A stretch of DNA of 64,000 nucleotides from an uncultured Pelagimonas sp. (lineage in GTDB: Bacteria > Pseudomonadota > Alphaproteobacteria > Rhodobacterales > Rhodobacteraceae), in assembly GCF_947498515.1 (NCBI RefSeq), contig NZ_CANMKO010000002.1, forward strand, positions 186,001 through 250,000. The letters are read 5' to 3'. Within the stretch, counting starts at the first letter, position 1. Each line of letters opens with the position of its first letter. This document shows, piece by piece, positions 50,992 through 60,666 of the stretch. The notes beneath the pieces are model-generated. The model searched no databases and had not been told where the DNA came from. It saw only the letters and a program-made list of their open reading frames with translations. The position numbers and the translations under genes are program-made.

Positions 50992-53265
50992 TCAAACTCC
51001 CTCCAATAACCGAGCCCGGTCCTCATCCTCTTGCGCGTCACTCAACGGCAATTGGATTACGGCCATAGCCCCTACATTGGCACCTTCCTCAAAGGCAGGT
51101 GCAGTTTCGAGCGCCAGCGTTCCGCCGTGCTCTTCGATAATCTTTTTTACGATCGGCAGGCCAAGGCCGGTGCCCTCATCGCGCGTGGTGACATAGGGTT
51201 CAAACAGCCGCGCCCGATCTTCGGGAAGGCCGATCCCATTGTCCATAATCCGAATTTCAACCCGCGCGTTGTCGACAATATCAGCCGTCACACGGATTTC
51301 AGGTTGATGCCCTTCGGGGGCCCCCTCCCGATGCAAGCTTTCGATCGCTTCACCGGCGTTTTTAATCAGATTGGTCAGCGCCTGCCCGATCATGGTCGCA
51401 TCAAGGTCCCCGGGCATCGGCTTGCGCGCGATGTCGGAAACGAATTTCACATCTGGCTGGCCGTTTTCCTGCAAAAGCACCGCACCGCGTAGCAAATCGC
51501 CAATATCTTCGTGTTTGCGTTCCGGTTCCGGCATCCGGGCGAATTTTGAGAATTCATCAACAATGCGGCGCAAGTCGCCGGTCTGACGGATAATCACCCC
51601 GGTCATATCTTCAAGCTGATCAGCGCTTGTCTCGTCCAACTGGCGGCTGAATTTGCGCTTGATGCGCTCTGCTGATAATTGAATCGGCGTCAGCGGGTTC
51701 TTGATTTCATGGGCAATGCGGCGGGCCACGTCGCCCCAAGCCGCGGTTCGCTGCGCACTTACCAAATCGGTGACATCATCAAAGGCCACAACATAGCCCT
51801 CAAGGCTCCCGTCTGCGCGGCGACGACGCGAGAACCGCACAAGCAAATGCTCCATCCGCCCTTCCCGGCTCACCTTGACCTCTTCTTGCACCATCTCGCG
51901 GCCTTCGCCCCGGATACGGTCAAACAAGGCCCCAAATTCGGGAACCGCCACGGCGATAGGGTCGGCGCGGTGGTTTTCATGCCAGCCCAAGAGCCGTTCC
52001 GCTGAGCGATTCACAAAGGTCACCTTGCCTTCGGCATCAAGCCCAACAACACCTGACGTGACAGAGGACAAAACTGAATCAAACAGCCGTTGGCGGCGCT
52101 CAATCTGGCGGGTGTTTTCAAGAAGCTCCTCGCGCTGTCCCTTAAGCTGGCGGGTCATCTGGTTGAAATACCGCCCCAGCATCGAAATCTCATCATCGCC
52201 TTCTTCTTCGATGACCTGCACATCAAGATCGCCGCCACCAACACGTTGCGCCGCACCGGTCAGACGACCCACAGGGCGGCTTAGCCGTTCGGCAAACCAC
52301 AGGCCCGCCCATGTGGCGGCAAGGATCAAAAGAACCGCAAACCCAAGATAGAGCAGCGCAAAGTCAAACAAACGGCGGCCGCGTTCGCTTTCTTGTTGTT
52401 GGTAGAACTGCGCGGTTTCCTGGGTTTCATCCAGTAGTTTCAGTAGTTCGCCGTCAATGTCACGACTGACATAAAGGTAGCCATCAGGAAAGGTGCGCAG
52501 CTCAACCAACGCACGCATCTCATTGTTTTCCCAATCGGCGATGACGCTCACTCCGTCGGCACCAAGATTGTCAAACGCCCATTGTGGTGGCTGTTCATAG
52601 TCAAACAAGTAACTACGCTCGCCGCGCACTTGAATTTCGCCGGCGCTATTGATCACATAGGCTTCGCGCAGCCCGCGTTGGATTTGCCCCTGCCCTTGGC
52701 TAAGATCCTGACGCAGCTCACCGAAATCGGCGATAAAGCGACCGCGCTGTTTGGCGTCCAAAAACCCGCCAAGCGCCCAGACATCCTGAACCAAACCTTG
52801 GCGCTGCTCCTCTTCATAGGCCTCCGCCGCCGAGAGCGACGCCCCAACCACGTTCTGAACCCGATTGGAGAACCACGTTTCAAGACCAATATTGATGGTC
52901 AGAACGGCAAACACCGCCACAGTTACAGTCGGCAATAGCGCCATAAGCGCAAAAGCCGCCGTCAAACGCAGGTGCAACCGCGAGCCGGCGGATTTGGCTC
53001 GCCGTGCGGCGATCATTCGGGCGACTCGGCCCAACACCATCGACGCCAGGAACATCACATAAATAAGGTCAGCCAGAATGATCAAGCGCAGGCTGATATC
53101 CGATGCGCTTTGATCCAATGGACCCAAAACCAAAAAGGTGACAAAGGCCAAAATTGGCCCAAGCGCCACCACAGTCAGCGCAAGCGCGTTTTGCACACGG
53201 CGTGTGCGGCGCAGTCGGCTAAACCGATTCCAAGTCCAAGAGCGTGCCCTTGTGGCCACAGCCAA
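50992..53265 (-). CDS. ntrY: Nitrogen-regulation sensor histidine kinase NtrY
   Basis: 757 residues. Two N-terminal membrane helices and a third near LRLTAAFALMALLPTVTVAVF, an extracytoplasmic region, a last helix (FALLYLGFAVLLILAATWAG), then HAMP (RLTGAAQRVGGGDLDVQVIEE), PAS (SVTSGVVGLDAEGKVTFVN), dimerisation/His box [20 protein letters not shown] and ATP domain (N box IGQALTNLIKNAGEAIES, G1 IMDNGIGLPEDRARLFEPYV, G2 GTGLGLPIVKKIIEEHGG). It phosphorylates NtrX. 25-base gap to ntrX, so one operon. Confidence 0.95.
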   Translation of the reverse strand: MAVATRARSWTWNRFSRLRRTRRVQNALALTVVALGPILAFVTFLVLGPLDQSASDISLRLIILADLIYVMFLASMVLGRVARMIAARRAKSAGSRLHLRLTAAFALMALLPTVTVAVFAVLTINIGLETWFSNRVQNVVGASLSAAEAYEEEQRQGLVQDVWALGGFLDAKQRGRFIADFGELRQDLSQGQGQIQRGLREAYVINSAGEIQVRGERSYLFDYEQPPQWAFDNLGADGVSVIADWENNEMRALVELRTFPDGYLYVSRDIDGELLKLLDETQETAQFYQQQESERGRRLFDFALLYLGFAVLLILAATWAGLWFAERLSRPVGRLTGAAQRVGGGDLDVQVIEEEGDDEISMLGRYFNQMTRQLKGQREELLENTRQIERRQRLFDSVLSSVTSGVVGLDAEGKVTFVNRSAERLLGWHENHRADPIAVAVPEFGALFDRIRGEGREMVQEEVKVSREGRMEHLLVRFSRRRRADGSLEGYVVAFDDVTDLVSAQRTAAWGDVARRIAHEIKNPLTPIQLSAERIKRKFSRQLDETSADQLEDMTGVIIRQTGDLRRIVDEFSKFARMPEPERKHEDIGDLLRGAVLLQENGQPDVKFVSDIARKPMPGDLDATMIGQALTNLIKNAGEAIESLHREGAPEGHQPEIRVTADIVDNARVEIRIMDNGIGLPEDRARLFEPYVTTRDEGTGLGLPIVKKIIEEHGGTLALETAPAFEEGANVGAMAVIQLPLSDAQEDEDRARLLEGV

Positions 53266-53370
53266 ACCTCTTACTGATGTGCCGACCTAGAGTTCCCCAA
53301 GCCAGCGACCGCCATATTTTGTGGTCTTTCCAACACAGCAAGGCATTGGCGCCACAGTTATGTGGCTCTT

Positions 53371-54741
53371 TTACATCAACTTACGGCGACGTGTCACGCG
53401 AATATCGAGTTCGGTGATTTTCTTTCTGAGGGTGTTCCGGTTGATTCCCAATAAATCCGCACATTTAGCCTGATTTCCGCCTGTCGCCTCTAGCGCGATT
53501 TCGATCAACGGGGCCTCAACTTCACGAAGAATGCGCCCGTACAGACCGGGAGGCGGCAACATCGCCCCATGCAAATCAAAGTAACGGCGCAAATGACGCC
53601 CAACGCTTTCACCAAGCTTATCCCCGTCGCCGCCGCGTAACACCGGCCCCGTATCAGGCTGATTGCCTAACACGGCCTCAACTTCGGATCGGCTGATCTC
53701 TTCGTTGCGGCTGGTTAGGCTTAGGCGGCGCACCGCATTTTCCAACTGGCGCACATTGCCCGGCCAAGAGTAGATACGGAAAAGCTCCATTGCGCTTTCC
53801 GACATGACCCGATGTGGCGCGCCATCGCGCTCACAGCGTGTTAGGAAATGCTGCGCCAACAAAGGGATGTCTTCAACCCGTTCGCGCAACCCTGGCACTT
53901 CGATCGCAGCGCCATCTAGACGATAGAACAGGTCTTTGCGCACCTTGCCGTCTTCGATCAGCGCGTTCGGATCATATTGCGATGAGGCGATAAAACGCGG
54001 AACATGATCGCCCGGAACGTCCATCATTCGCACGATGCGCCCCTGAACCTCGTCATCTATATCGGCGATTTCATCGATCAAAAGCGTCCCGCCACGTACC
54101 CGTGCCAAGACCCTTGCCGGGCCGTCAAGATCAGTCAGATCAGCCCCGGTCACCGTCACAAATGGCAGGCTGCGGCGATCAGAAAAATCGTGCAAAGCTT
54201 TGGCAATAAGTGACTTGCCGGTCCCACTTTCACCGGTCACCAAAACCGGCAAATCCGTATTCATCACCCGCGCCACCAAGCGATAGAGCGACTGCATCAC
54301 CGGAGTTTTACCGACCAAAGGCAACTCTTCGGGCGCATCGGCCTGAGCGACCGGCTCGTCCCGACGTGGCGTCCGTTTGCGGCTATCCAAAGCCTTGGAC
54401 GTACGCTTCATCAGGTCCGGCAAATCAAACGGCTTGGGCAAATAGTCATATGCCTCGGCCTCTGCCGCCTGAATGGCCGTCATGATGGTATTTTGCGCCG
54501 AGATCACGATAACCGGCAAACCGGGGCGATCTTCTGCGATTTTCGGAAGCATTTCCAAGCCATTGCCGTCTGGCATGACCACGTCAGAAATCACCACATC
54601 GCCTTTGCCTTCGCCAACCCAACGCATGAGCGTGGTCAGGCTAGATGTGGCATGCACCTTGCACCCGGCCCGTGTCAGCGCCTGGGTCAAAACGGTACGG
54701 ATTGTGCGGTCATCATCCGCAACAAGGACGGTTCCATCCAT
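53371..54741 (-). CDS. ntrC: Nitrogen regulator NtrC (Rhodobacterales type, lacking GAFTGA)
   Basis: 456 residues. The receiver has VADDDRTIR, phospho-Asp in [13 protein letters not shown] and K in YLPKPFD. Walker A is [11 protein letters not shown] and Walker [11 protein letters not shown], but between them the sequence is [20 protein letters not shown], so the GAFTGA loop and neighbouring residues are gone. The same was described for Rhodobacter capsulatus NtrC, which activates sigma70 RNA polymerase. Fis-type [25 protein letters not shown]. The ATG overlaps the ntrB stop by one base (TGATG); a GTG just upstream (54744) is in frame. Confidence 0.95.
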   Translation of the reverse strand: MDGTVLVADDDRTIRTVLTQALTRAGCKVHATSSLTTLMRWVGEGKGDVVISDVVMPDGNGLEMLPKIAEDRPGLPVIVISAQNTIMTAIQAAEAEAYDYLPKPFDLPDLMKRTSKALDSRKRTPRRDEPVAQADAPEELPLVGKTPVMQSLYRLVARVMNTDLPVLVTGESGTGKSLIAKALHDFSDRRSLPFVTVTGADLTDLDGPARVLARVRGGTLLIDEIADIDDEVQGRIVRMMDVPGDHVPRFIASSQYDPNALIEDGKVRKDLFYRLDGAAIEVPGLRERVEDIPLLAQHFLTRCERDGAPHRVMSESAMELFRIYSWPGNVRQLENAVRRLSLTSRNEEISRSEVEAVLGNQPDTGPVLRGGDGDKLGESVGRHLRRYFDLHGAMLPPPGLYGRILREVEAPLIEIALEATGGNQAKCADLLGINRNTLRKKITELDIRVTRRRKLM

Positions 54742-55832
54742 CACTTACTCTCCTGTGCTGTGCCTGCCGGTTTTGTGACCGCGCGGGGCAGAGAAATGCG
54801 AAAAACGGTACGTCCGGGGACACTGTCCACCGAGATCCAACCGTCATGATCTGAGATAATTTTGCTGACCAAGGCCAAGCCCAACCCGGTGCCATTTTCC
54901 TTGCCCGACACGAACGGATCAAACACATCGCCGGCGATTTCGGGCGGCAGGCCTTTGCCATCATCGATAACCTCGATCTGTAGCGGCAAGACCTGCGTGG
55001 CACCGTCGGCGCGGCGGGTTCGGAAACTGTGATCGTAATAGGTGTGGAGGCGAATATTTCCGCCTTTAGAATCAGCCGCTTCTGAGGCGTTCTTCAACAA
55101 GTTCAAAACCACCTGCAACAACTGATCTGGATCGCCAAGCGCCATAGGCAAGGATGGGTCGTAGTCTTCGACAATGGTCATGTGACCACCAAAACCCAAC
55201 AAAGCCGACCGGCGTGCCCGGTCCAAAACGTCGTGAATATTCACTTCGCGCCGCTCTGGTGCAGAGAGGTTTCCGAATTGCTCGACCTGTTCCAAAAGCT
55301 TGACGATACGGCGGGTTTCCTCGACGATTAAATCAGTAAATTCAAGGTCTTCCGGAGGAAGGCTCATGCTAAGAAGCTGGGCCGCGCCGGTGATCCCCGC
55401 AAGTGGGTTTTTAATCTCATGGGCTAGCATTTCGGCCATACCGATTGCAGACTTCGCCGCCGATTTCACCGAATGGTTTTGGGTCATACGACCTGCCAAC
55501 TCGCGCGGTGAGATGAGCATGATCATCCAATTTGGCTGCCCTTGAAGCGGTGCAATCTGCAAATTGCAAACAAGCGGCGCGCGGTTTCCCGTGCCAACGT
55601 CCACGTCATTCACAAACAACGCCGTTCCGTGATCGCGCGCGCGGATCAGGCTTTCTTCGAGCGGGGCATCCACATGAATACGGTCCCAAATTGGTTGCCC
55701 AATCAATGATTTAGCCGAGGAGTTCATAAACCCTTCGGCCGCAGGATTGACCCCGCCGATGTTTTCATCCGGGTCAATCAACAGGGCGGGCACCGGCAAA
55801 GAAGACCAGATCGGATCGGTTTGAACAGTCAT
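54741..55832 (-). CDS. ntrB: Nitrogen-regulation sensor kinase NtrB
   Basis: 363 residues without membrane segments. An N-terminal PAS-like domain ([20 protein letters not shown]), His box [21 protein letters not shown] box [15 protein letters not shown] and ATP lid [20 protein letters not shown] with GTGLGLALV. NtrB phosphorylates NtrC under nitrogen limitation and is controlled by PII proteins. The start overlaps the dusB stop as ATGA (55829-55832), so dusB-ntrB-ntrC are one coupled operon, the classical nifR3-ntrB-ntrC order. Confidence 0.95.
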   Translation of the reverse strand: MTVQTDPIWSSLPVPALLIDPDENIGGVNPAAEGFMNSSAKSLIGQPIWDRIHVDAPLEESLIRARDHGTALFVNDVDVGTGNRAPLVCNLQIAPLQGQPNWMIMLISPRELAGRMTQNHSVKSAAKSAIGMAEMLAHEIKNPLAGITGAAQLLSMSLPPEDLEFTDLIVEETRRIVKLLEQVEQFGNLSAPERREVNIHDVLDRARRSALLGFGGHMTIVEDYDPSLPMALGDPDQLLQVVLNLLKNASEAADSKGGNIRLHTYYDHSFRTRRADGATQVLPLQIEVIDDGKGLPPEIAGDVFDPFVSGKENGTGLGLALVSKIISDHDGWISVDSVPGRTVFRISLPRAVTKPAGTAQESK

Positions 55833-56881
55833 GCCGCCACCGCCTGATCCATCGCCAGTGCGTCACGCAAAAGAACCAGAACCTGCTTGGGGTCTTTTTC
55901 CGTCAACACCCGTCCACGCAAAGCGCGCGGCGTTGCGGCGCGGTCCATATACCACCCCAAATGCTTGCGGGCGACGCGATTGCCAAGCGCCTCGCCGTAA
56001 AAACTCAACATTGCCTCATAATGACTTGATACCATGTTATAAAATTCGATTCCTAACGGGATATTTGGTCTAGGCGTGTCGTAAAGAGCGGCCGAGATTT
56101 CGGCCAGCTTCCAAGGCGCGCCTTGCGCCCCGCGGCCTACCATTACTCCGTCGGCCCCTGACCCGCGCAATGCCGCCTTGGCCGAGCCCGCACCAACAAT
56201 GTCACCATTGGCAATGAGCGGGATGTCGATGGCTTCGCGCACAGCGCGGATAGCCTGCCAATCGGCACGCCCTTTGTAGAACTGGCATCGGGTGCGACCA
56301 TGGATGACAACCATTTGCACCCCGGCATTGGCCGCTCGCTTCGCGAGGTCCGGCGCATTGATTGACGCGCCATCCCAACCCAATCGGGTTTTTAGCGTCA
56401 CCGGCAAATCGACCGCATCAACCACCGCCTCAATCAAACGTAGCGCATGATCGGGCACCTGCATCAAGGCGGAGCCAGACCAGCCGCCAGTGACCTTTTT
56501 CGCCGGACACCCCATATTGATGTCGATGACCCGCGCCCCCATGTCGGCGACCATTTTGGCGGCCTCGGCCATAGGTTCTGGCTCGCGCCCAGCAATCTGA
56601 ACGCTGGTGTTTTCAATCTGTGCACCAAGCTCGGCTTTTTCGCGAGTACCGGGGCGTGCCGTTAGGAATTCGCCCGACGCGATCATTTCCGACACAACAA
56701 GGCCTGCGCCAAAGCTGGACACCAGATTCCGGAAGGGCAAATCGGTGATTCCCGCCAACGGAGCGAGCATCACAGGTGCCGATATTCTTTGTTTTCCGAG
56801 TGAAAAGCCCAAACGCTTAATCCTTGTGCAGTGCCTCTGAGGTAGCCGTTGTGCTGCTATTGTACAATATTTCAAGCGCAT
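55829..56881 (-). CDS. dusB: tRNA-dihydrouridine synthase DusB (NifR3)
   Basis: About 327-350 residues. FMN-barrel features are APVMLAPLAGITDLPFRNLV, the catalytic cysteine in INMGCPAKKVTGGWSGSALM, VTLKTRLGWDG and the FMN-binding IANGDIVGAGSAKAAL with GADGVMVGRGAQGAPW. It reduces uridines in tRNA D-loops. Two starts are possible: the ATG at 56881, giving 23 extra residues, or a TTG at 56812 with AAGGA seven bases upstream, giving the protein LGFSLGKQRISAP; I favour the second on homology but list the longer frame. First gene of the ntrBC operon. Confidence 0.93.
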   Translation of the reverse strand: MRLKYCTIAAQRLPQRHCTRIKRLGFSLGKQRISAPVMLAPLAGITDLPFRNLVSSFGAGLVVSEMIASGEFLTARPGTREKAELGAQIENTSVQIAGREPEPMAEAAKMVADMGARVIDINMGCPAKKVTGGWSGSALMQVPDHALRLIEAVVDAVDLPVTLKTRLGWDGASINAPDLAKRAANAGVQMVVIHGRTRCQFYKGRADWQAIRAVREAIDIPLIANGDIVGAGSAKAALRGSGADGVMVGRGAQGAPWKLAEISAALYDTPRPNIPLGIEFYNMVSSHYEAMLSFYGEALGNRVARKHLGWYMDRAATPRALRGRVLTEKDPKQVLVLLRDALAMDQAVAA

Positions 56882-56986
56882 TTTGCAGGTGCAGCAAAGT
56901 CATTTGCCTAATTTTTAAGCATTCACCTTGGCCAGATTGCCTAAACCCTTCCAACGGCCTAAACCCAAGACCAAAGAGGATAGGAT

Positions 56987-58132
56987 ATGACAACAGCCGC
57001 CATCATCGTTGCCGCAGGGCGTGGGACACGCGCGGGCGGGCCTTTGCCGAAACAATGGCAGGAGGTGGCCGGAAAACCCGTTGCGCGTTGGACGCTTGAG
57101 GCCTTTGCCGCGCAGGTCGACACCCTTGTCATGGTCATCTCACCACGGGATCGGGCGCGGGCCGAGGCCTTGATCGACGGTCTTGAGGTGCTTTTGGTCG
57201 ATGGTGCGGATGAACGCGCCGGGTCCGTGCACAATGGGCTTGAAGCGCTGGCGCATACCGCGCCCGATCATGTTCTCATCCATGATGTCGCCCGCCCCTG
57301 CATCCCGTCCGAGGTGACGCAATCGGTTTTGCACGCTTTGACCCAAACCCCCGGAGCGGCCCCGGCCCTTGCGGTCACCGACGCCTTATGGACCGGCCAG
57401 AACGACAGGGTTAGCGGCACACAGGACCGAACAGGTTTATTTCGCGCCCAAACCCCACAAGGGTTTCACTATGATGCCATATTAAACGCCCATCGCGCCC
57501 ATCCGGGCGGCGCAGCAGATGATGTTGAGGTCGCGCGCACCGCAGGGCTGGACGTTGCCATCGTTCCGGGCGATGAACGCAATCTCAAAATCACCACCCC
57601 CGCCGATTTCGCCCGCGCCGCGGACATTTTGGCCAAACAGACGGAGAGCGCTTTGGATATTCGGTTGGGCAATGGCTATGACGTGCATGCCTTTGAAGAT
57701 GGCGATCATGTCATTCTTTGCGGCGTCAATATCCCCCATCATCGGGCGCTTAAGGGTCATAGCGACGCCGATGTTGGCATGCATGCGGTGACCGATGCGA
57801 TTTACGGGGCCTTGGCCGAAGGCGACATTGGCCGCCACTTCCCGCCGAGCGATCCGCAATGGAAAGGCGCAGCCAGCGAAATTTTCCTCAAACACGCCTG
57901 TGATCTGGCACGTTCTAAGGGGTTTGAGATCGGCAATGTCGATTGCACCCTGATTTGCGAACGCCCCAAGGTTGGCCCGCATGCCGCCGCCATGATGGCG
58001 GAAATGGGCCGGATCATGAGTTTGACCCCGGATCGCGTATCGATCAAGGCAACAACGTCCGAACGGCTTGGCTTTACCGGACGAGAAGAAGGGATTGCGG
58101 CGATTGCGACCGCAACATTGGTGAAATCATGA
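56987..58132 (+). CDS. ispDF: Bifunctional IspD-IspF, MEP pathway
   Basis: 381 residues. The IspD half (1-222) has the cytidylyltransferase opening [35 protein letters not shown], and RAQTPQGF. The IspF half (223-381) begins GNGYDVHAF, has the metal ligand [19 protein letters not shown] and the ending [17 protein letters not shown]. It converts MEP to CDP-ME and later CDP-MEP to MEcPP in isoprenoid synthesis. Fusion is typical of alphaproteobacteria. It overlaps pgpA by ATGA. Divergent from dusB with 105 bases between. Confidence 0.96.
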   Translation: MTTAAIIVAAGRGTRAGGPLPKQWQEVAGKPVARWTLEAFAAQVDTLVMVISPRDRARAEALIDGLEVLLVDGADERAGSVHNGLEALAHTAPDHVLIHDVARPCIPSEVTQSVLHALTQTPGAAPALAVTDALWTGQNDRVSGTQDRTGLFRAQTPQGFHYDAILNAHRAHPGGAADDVEVARTAGLDVAIVPGDERNLKITTPADFARAADILAKQTESALDIRLGNGYDVHAFEDGDHVILCGVNIPHHRALKGHSDADVGMHAVTDAIYGALAEGDIGRHFPPSDPQWKGAASEIFLKHACDLARSKGFEIGNVDCTLICERPKVGPHAAAMMAEMGRIMSLTPDRVSIKATTSERLGFTGREEGIAAIATATLVKS

Positions 58133-58623
58133 AAGCTATTGCCTCCCTTTTCTATGTCGGCTTCCTAAAACCCGCGCCGGGCACATGGGGGTCTTTGGCC
58201 GCCCTGCCCCTCGCCTATCTTGTGCATCAAATCGGTGGTTTCACTTTGCTGGTTGCCTTGACCACCATCGCCTTTGGGCTTGGCTGGTGGGCCACGGCAC
58301 AGGTTACCGCCAATGCCGTCACCGAGAAAGATCACGACCCGAGCTGGGTGGTGATTGATGAGCTGGTCGGACAATGGATCGCGCTTTTCCCGGTGAGTTT
58401 TGGCGCAGGTATGATGGGGATCGAGATTTGGCGGTTGTGGCCCGGTTGGATCGCTGGCTTTGTGCTCTTTCGACTATTCGACATCACCAAACCGTGGCTG
58501 GTCGGCAAGGCCGATCGCATGGGGACGCCGCTTGGCGTAATGTTGGATGATGTGATCGCAGGTGTCTTTGCCGCCATTTGCGCCATAGCTTTGGCATCGC
58601 TTTATCATGGGTGGTTGATGTGA
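58129..58623 (+). CDS. pgpA: Phosphatidylglycerophosphatase A
   Basis: 164 residues from the ATG at 58129, overlapping the ispDF stop (ATGA). PgpA features: [39 protein letters not shown] and [34 protein letters not shown]. Four membrane helices. It dephosphorylates PGP to phosphatidylglycerol in the inner membrane. Its stop overlaps the next gene's GTG. The three genes ispDF-pgpA-pncC are translationally chained. Confidence 0.95.
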   Translation: MKAIASLFYVGFLKPAPGTWGSLAALPLAYLVHQIGGFTLLVALTTIAFGLGWWATAQVTANAVTEKDHDPSWVVIDELVGQWIALFPVSFGAGMMGIEIWRLWPGWIAGFVLFRLFDITKPWLVGKADRMGTPLGVMLDDVIAGVFAAICAIALASLYHGWLM

Positions 58624-59096
58624 CCGCGGTCTTAGCCACCAAAATCCTTGAGTTGGCCAAGGCGCAGGGCAAAACAATAACCTGCGCCGAAAGCTGTACC
58701 GGGGGCAAGGTGGCCGCCGCCTTGACCGACATCGCGGGCAGCTCGGCAATTTTCGAGCGCGGCTTTGTCACTTACTCCAACACGGCCAAAAACGAGATGC
58801 TCGGCGTCTCCACCGCCACCTTGGAAACTTACGGAGCCGTATCCGAACAGGTTGCCCAAGAAATGGCACTTGGCGCGCTAGGGGCCGCCAAGGCCGACGT
58901 CGCGGTTGCCATTAGTGGCATTGCCGGCCCTGGCGGATCGGACTTCAAGCCTGAAGGTCGGGTGTGCTACGGCATTGCCACCCCAAAGGGTGTGCAGACC
59001 GAAACGATCGAACATGGCGCTTTGGGCCGCGCCCAAGTGCGTGACGCCGCCACCCGCCATGCGCTTGGCCTGATCCTTGCGGCGCTGGCGGCCTAA
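58620..59096 (+). CDS. pncC: CinA C-terminal domain protein (nicotinamide-nucleotide amidase, PncC)
   Basis: 158 residues from the GTG at 58620, overlapping the pgpA stop. Family marks are the catalytic TCAESCTGGKVAAALT, VTYSNTAKNEMLGV and AISGIAGPGGSDFKPEG. Proteins consisting only of this domain hydrolyse NMN to nicotinate mononucleotide in pyridine nucleotide recycling. The MoCF-like N-terminal domain of full CinA is absent, as usual in proteobacteria. Last gene of the ispDF transcript. Confidence 0.93.
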   Translation: MTAVLATKILELAKAQGKTITCAESCTGGKVAAALTDIAGSSAIFERGFVTYSNTAKNEMLGVSTATLETYGAVSEQVAQEMALGALGAAKADVAVAISGIAGPGGSDFKPEGRVCYGIATPKGVQTETIEHGALGRAQVRDAATRHALGLILAALAA

Positions 59097-59306
59097 GCAT
59101 CCCGCCCAAAACTCCGCATATTTTGTGAGCAGCTGAAAAATTCAAAAGCGCCCACTTAATGGGCAGGTCTCACTTTAGTCGCCTAAATTTTGAGCATTTC
59201 GCAAACCGCCCGTCATTTACGCGCCCTCAAACGGCCTTGCTTCTTTTTTCCGCGCCCGAATCCCGCTTGAAGCCCTGTCAAACGGGACAATTGAAGGGAA
59301 AGACCA

Positions 59307-60488
59307 ATGAACGGAGCGGATACCGCCTGGATCATCGTCGCCACAGCGCTGGTGTTGTTCATGACACTGCCAGGATTGGCATTGTTTTACGGCGGGCTTG
59401 TACGGGCGCGCAACGTGCTCAGCGTTTTTATGCACTGCTACGCCATCGCCTGCTTGATGAGTGTTCTCTGGCTTGCCGTTGGCTATTCCATCGCCTTTGG
59501 CGGCGGCGGCACCGGGTTTTGGGGCGGTCTGGACAAGGCCTTCTTGAACGGTGTCACGGTTGATAGCCTCTCGGGCACCCTGCCCGAAGTGCTGTTCTTT
59601 GCCTTTCAAATGACCTTTGCGATCATCACACCGGCGCTGATTGTTGGTGCCTATGTGGAACGCGTCGGATTTGGCTTTGTCATGCTGTTCTCGGGCCTGT
59701 GGATGCTGCTGTGCTATGCGCCGGTGGTTCACTGGATCTGGGGCGGCGGGATGCTGGCTGATGGTGGTATCTTTGGTGAAACCGGGGTCAAAGACTTTGC
59801 CGGTGGCATCGTGGTTCACGAAACCGCTGGTCTGGCTGCGATCCTGATCGCCGTCTTCCTTGGCCCTCGCAAGAACCAAACCACTCCTCCGCATAACCCC
59901 GGTTTTGTGATGATCGGTGCTGCGATGCTTTGGGTTGGCTGGTTTGGCTTTAACGGTGGCTCGCAATTGGCGGCCGATGGCGGTGCAGCCATGGCGCTAA
60001 CCGTGACCCATATTTCGGCTGCGACCGCATCACTATCATGGGCGGTTTGGGAAAAGATCAAGTTCGGCAAAGCCTCCTTGGTTGGCATCGTGACCGGCAC
60101 CATTGCGGGTCTCGCCTCGATCACGCCGGCATCTGGCTTTGTTGGTCCAATCGAAGCGCTGATCATCGGGGCCGTCGCGGGTATCTTGTGCCAAGAGGCC
60201 GTGGTTTTGGTCCGCAACAAGCTGAAAATCGACGACACATTGGATGTCTTCGCGGTTCACGGTGTTGGCGGTATCTTTGGTACCATCATGATCGCCGTCT
60301 TTGGCGCGGGCTCTTGGGCTGCGCAGCTCGGTGGCTTGGCGATTGTTGGTATCTTTACAACCGTTGTCACAGTTGTCCTGATCTTTGTGGTCAAGGCCAT
60401 CACACCGCTGCGCGTTGACGCGGAAACCGAAACCAACGGTCTTGATTTGATGGTACACGGCGAACGCGCCTACGATCACAACAGCTGA
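59307..60488 (+). CDS. amtB: Ammonium transporter AmtB
   Basis: 393 residues, 11 membrane segments. The twin pore histidines are seen in GGIVVHETAGLAAI and DVFAVHGVGGIFG, the F-gate in the FALAFGG-equivalent SIAFGGGG region, and the signature AFNGGS-like WFGFNGGSQLAADGG. There is no N-terminal signal peptide before the first helix. Usually a glnK gene precedes amtB; none is present upstream (59097-59306). Ammonium scavenging under NtrBC control is expected. Confidence 0.95.
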   Translation: MNGADTAWIIVATALVLFMTLPGLALFYGGLVRARNVLSVFMHCYAIACLMSVLWLAVGYSIAFGGGGTGFWGGLDKAFLNGVTVDSLSGTLPEVLFFAFQMTFAIITPALIVGAYVERVGFGFVMLFSGLWMLLCYAPVVHWIWGGGMLADGGIFGETGVKDFAGGIVVHETAGLAAILIAVFLGPRKNQTTPPHNPGFVMIGAAMLWVGWFGFNGGSQLAADGGAAMALTVTHISAATASLSWAVWEKIKFGKASLVGIVTGTIAGLASITPASGFVGPIEALIIGAVAGILCQEAVVLVRNKLKIDDTLDVFAVHGVGGIFGTIMIAVFGAGSWAAQLGGLAIVGIFTTVVTVVLIFVVKAITPLRVDAETETNGLDLMVHGERAYDHNS

Positions 60489-60511
60489 TCCAACCGCATC
60501 TACACTATTGA

Positions 60512-60538
60512 ACGGGCCTCATTCGGGGCCCGTTTTCT
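60512..60538 (+). terminator. Intrinsic terminator of amtB
   Basis: ACGGGCC (60512-60518), eight-base loop, GGCCCGT (60527-60533), then TTTCTTT: a seven-pair GC stem with a U-tract 24 bases after the amtB stop. Confidence 0.85.
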
Positions 60539-60666
60539 TTGGACTGTGGTCGCTATTCTTGTGGCCAGTCTAGCCCTAGGTGTAGCTGATCGCTAACGAC
60601 CCTCAGGGCCTTTTGCCCCGTCCATAGCCAGCCAGAGATCACATATCCTATCGCTCCGACAGGTTA

